A stretch of DNA of 34,922 nucleotides from Flavobacteriaceae bacterium (GTDB lineage: Bacteria; Bacteroidota; Bacteroidia; Flavobacteriales; Flavobacteriaceae): NCBI GenBank assembly GCA_002691685.1, contig NZIQ01000006.1:1-34922 (forward strand), in the 5' to 3' direction. The notes beneath the pieces were generated by a model that had not been told where the DNA came from, made no database searches, and saw only the letters and a list, made by a program, of their open reading frames with translations. Every line of letters begins with the position of its first letter. Position 1 is the stretch's first letter. Position numbers and translations under genes: made by a program. This document shows positions 33,680-34,922 of the stretch, in pieces.

Positions 33680-34465
33680 ATGCTCCATTATCAAATTTTT
33701 GAATTAGATTCCAATAAGCCATGGGTAACTTTTGTTCACGGTGCAGGTGGAAGTTCTTCAATTTGGTTTAAGCAAATTAGAGATTTCAGAAAGGAATTTA
33801 ATGTTCTCTTGTTGGATTTGAGAGGACATGGTAATTCGAAAATGAATGTCAAGGAAGCGTTTAATGAACGCTACACATTTGATCGAATTACTCAGGATAT
33901 CATTGAGGTTTTAGATTATTTAAAAATTATCAAGTCACATTTTGTAGGCATTTCATTGGGTTCAATCCTGATTAGAAATTTAGCTGAAAAACATCCTGGA
34001 CGTGCACAATCGCTTATTATGGGAGGAGCCATTGTCAAATTAAATCTGAGGTCTCAATTTTTAATGGGGTTAGGTAGAGTGTTTAAGTCTGTAGTTCCTT
34101 ATATATGGTTGTATCGTTTTTTTGCCATTATTATCATGCCACATAAAAATCACAAAGAATCACGATCTCTATTTGTTAGAGAAGCCAAAAAACTTTACCA
34201 GAAAGAGTTTTTAAAGTGGTTTAAAATGACATCTGAACTAAATCCTCTTTTGCGATTTTTAAGAGCTTCAAAGCTCAATATTCCGGTTTTGTATATCATG
34301 GGAGGTGAGGATTACCTGTTTTTACCTGCCATTAGACAAGTGGCCTCGAACTGTCAATTATCTACACTCGAGATATTTGAAAACTGCGGTCACGTAGTCA
34401 ATGTGGAAATGCCTGTTAAATTTAACGAAGTGGTTATTTCTTTTTTGGGTAAATTTAGAGGTTAA
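33680..34465 (+). CDS. Alpha/beta-hydrolase fold protein
   Basis: A 261-residue cytosolic hydrolase. FVHGAGGSSSIWF at residues 18-30 gives the oxyanion loop, LLLDLRGHGNS at 43-53 is the second conserved strand, and HFVGISLGSILIRNLA at 87-102 contains the nucleophile Ser92 in GxSxG context. Asp211 (MGGEDYLFLP) and His238 (NCGHVVNVE) complete a plausible triad. The substrate is not readable; esterases, thioesterases and MenH-type enzymes share the fold. It follows pyrF by 15 bases, so cotranscription is likely but a functional link is not evident. Confidence 0.9.
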   Translation: MLHYQIFELDSNKPWVTFVHGAGGSSSIWFKQIRDFRKEFNVLLLDLRGHGNSKMNVKEAFNERYTFDRITQDIIEVLDYLKIIKSHFVGISLGSILIRNLAEKHPGRAQSLIMGGAIVKLNLRSQFLMGLGRVFKSVVPYIWLYRFFAIIIMPHKNHKESRSLFVREAKKLYQKEFLKWFKMTSELNPLLRFLRASKLNIPVLYIMGGEDYLFLPAIRQVASNCQLSTLEIFENCGHVVNVEMPVKFNEVVISFLGKFRG

Positions 34466-34467
34466 GC

Positions 34468-34827
34468 CTACAAGCCAAGACGCCATTTTTTCAAAAGACG
34501 CCTCATATAGATAAATTCCTTTCTCATTATCTTAAGATAATCTCTGCCTTCAATCTCAATAAATTCTAAACCACGTGTATACTGATTGAGGTTTTTGACA
34601 ATAATAGTAGCGAATTTAAAACTGTATTCTTTCTTTAATTCCGAGGTCAAAGGGCTGACTAAGGCTTTGGTCTGTTCGTCAAGAACTTTAATGTCTGTAT
34701 TTAAGGCGTATAAAAGCTCATTTTTAAGAGCCTTAGAACTGTTGTTGTAGGCAGCATCGTAAAAATAATTGAGCGAGGTACTTAGTTTAAGAAGTTCACT
34801 GGAACAATGAGATATACTTCGATTCAT
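34468..34827 (-). CDS. Hypothetical helical protein
   Basis: A 119-residue frame without signal peptide or membrane segment, rich in Leu, Lys and Asn and predicted mostly helical by composition. It has stretches such as SSELLKLSTSLNYFYDAAYN and a very basic C-terminus (RRLLKKWRLGL). It is convergent with the hydrolase gene, with two bases between the stop codons. No family is recognised. Codon use fits the neighbours, but no independent evidence beyond length and placement supports it. Confidence 0.55.
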   Translation of the reverse strand: MNRSISHCSSELLKLSTSLNYFYDAAYNNSSKALKNELLYALNTDIKVLDEQTKALVSPLTSELKKEYSFKFATIIVKNLNQYTRGLEFIEIEGRDYLKIMRKEFIYMRRLLKKWRLGL

Positions 34828-34922
34828 TTCATTAACAATTTTATTAAAATTACAGGTTAAATTACTGTAATTACATTAATATTATGACTATTTTTGCTTT
34901 ATATCCTTGAATTTTAAATAAA

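Noticed and set aside
1-34922. CRISPR array
   Set aside because: No regularly spaced repeat series was seen; the only direct repeat has two copies.
1-34922. Insertion sequences or transposase genes
   Set aside because: No transposase motif or terminal inverted repeat pair was recognised in any frame.

Overview
The window looks like chromosomal DNA of a marine-type member of Flavobacteriia (Bacteroidota). It is AT-rich and Shine-Dalgarno sequences are weak or absent. Several starts are preceded by TAnnTTTG-like -7 elements. The gene content is typical of the group: a DUF1599/BT_3928/tpiA/prmA/clpS run, a type II glutamine synthetase, and many short exported proteins and lipoproteins. The species call is an inference from gene content only.

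Layout. (1) 1-4224 is a housekeeping block: the 5' part of folP on the minus strand, then divergently a DUF1599 protein, a DoxX/MauE-like membrane protein, tpiA, prmA and clpS, mostly with overlapping or near-touching ends. (2) 4234-7504 is a tight three-gene operon: an exported GH109-like Gfo/Idh/MocA protein, a galactokinase-type GHMP kinase and a sugar nucleotidyltransferase. It reads like release, activation and NDP-transfer of a sugar, possibly an amino sugar. (3) 7501-10163 is on the minus strand: a SIMPL protein, an exported unknown protein and an MFS transporter with a clear terminator. (4) 10256-12288 holds a frameshifted lipoprotein pseudogene, a DUF6090-like membrane protein, a small membrane protein and a cupin. 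(5) 12285-23452 is a long minus-strand run. From upstream to downstream it encodes a GH95 fucosidase-type lipoprotein, a BNR/VPS10-like repeat protein, a DUF3050 protein, a secreted ADP-ribosylglycohydrolase-family protein, a GRP-type sugar permease, ribokinase and an exported nucleoside hydrolase. The last four resemble the ribose-scavenging (rus) gene set known from Bacteroides, here without SusC/SusD in the window.

(6) 23612-28265 is accessory-looking and gene-poor: tRNA-Arg(ACG), a 51-residue small protein translationally coupled to an exported TonB-plug-like protein, a 42-bp direct repeat pair flanking a small membrane-protein gene, a Kazal-domain lipoprotein, an exported CsgG-like protein and a broken methyltransferase. 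(7) 28337-34827 returns to core functions: a Na+/Ca2+ antiporter, type II glutamine synthetase, purM, prfA, pyrF and an alpha/beta hydrolase, followed by an unknown protein on the opposite strand.

The two best candidates for a little-described system are the GH109-like/kinase/nucleotidyltransferase operon and the rus-like nucleoside/ADP-ribose locus. All functional assignments come from motif reading by eye; no database search was run.
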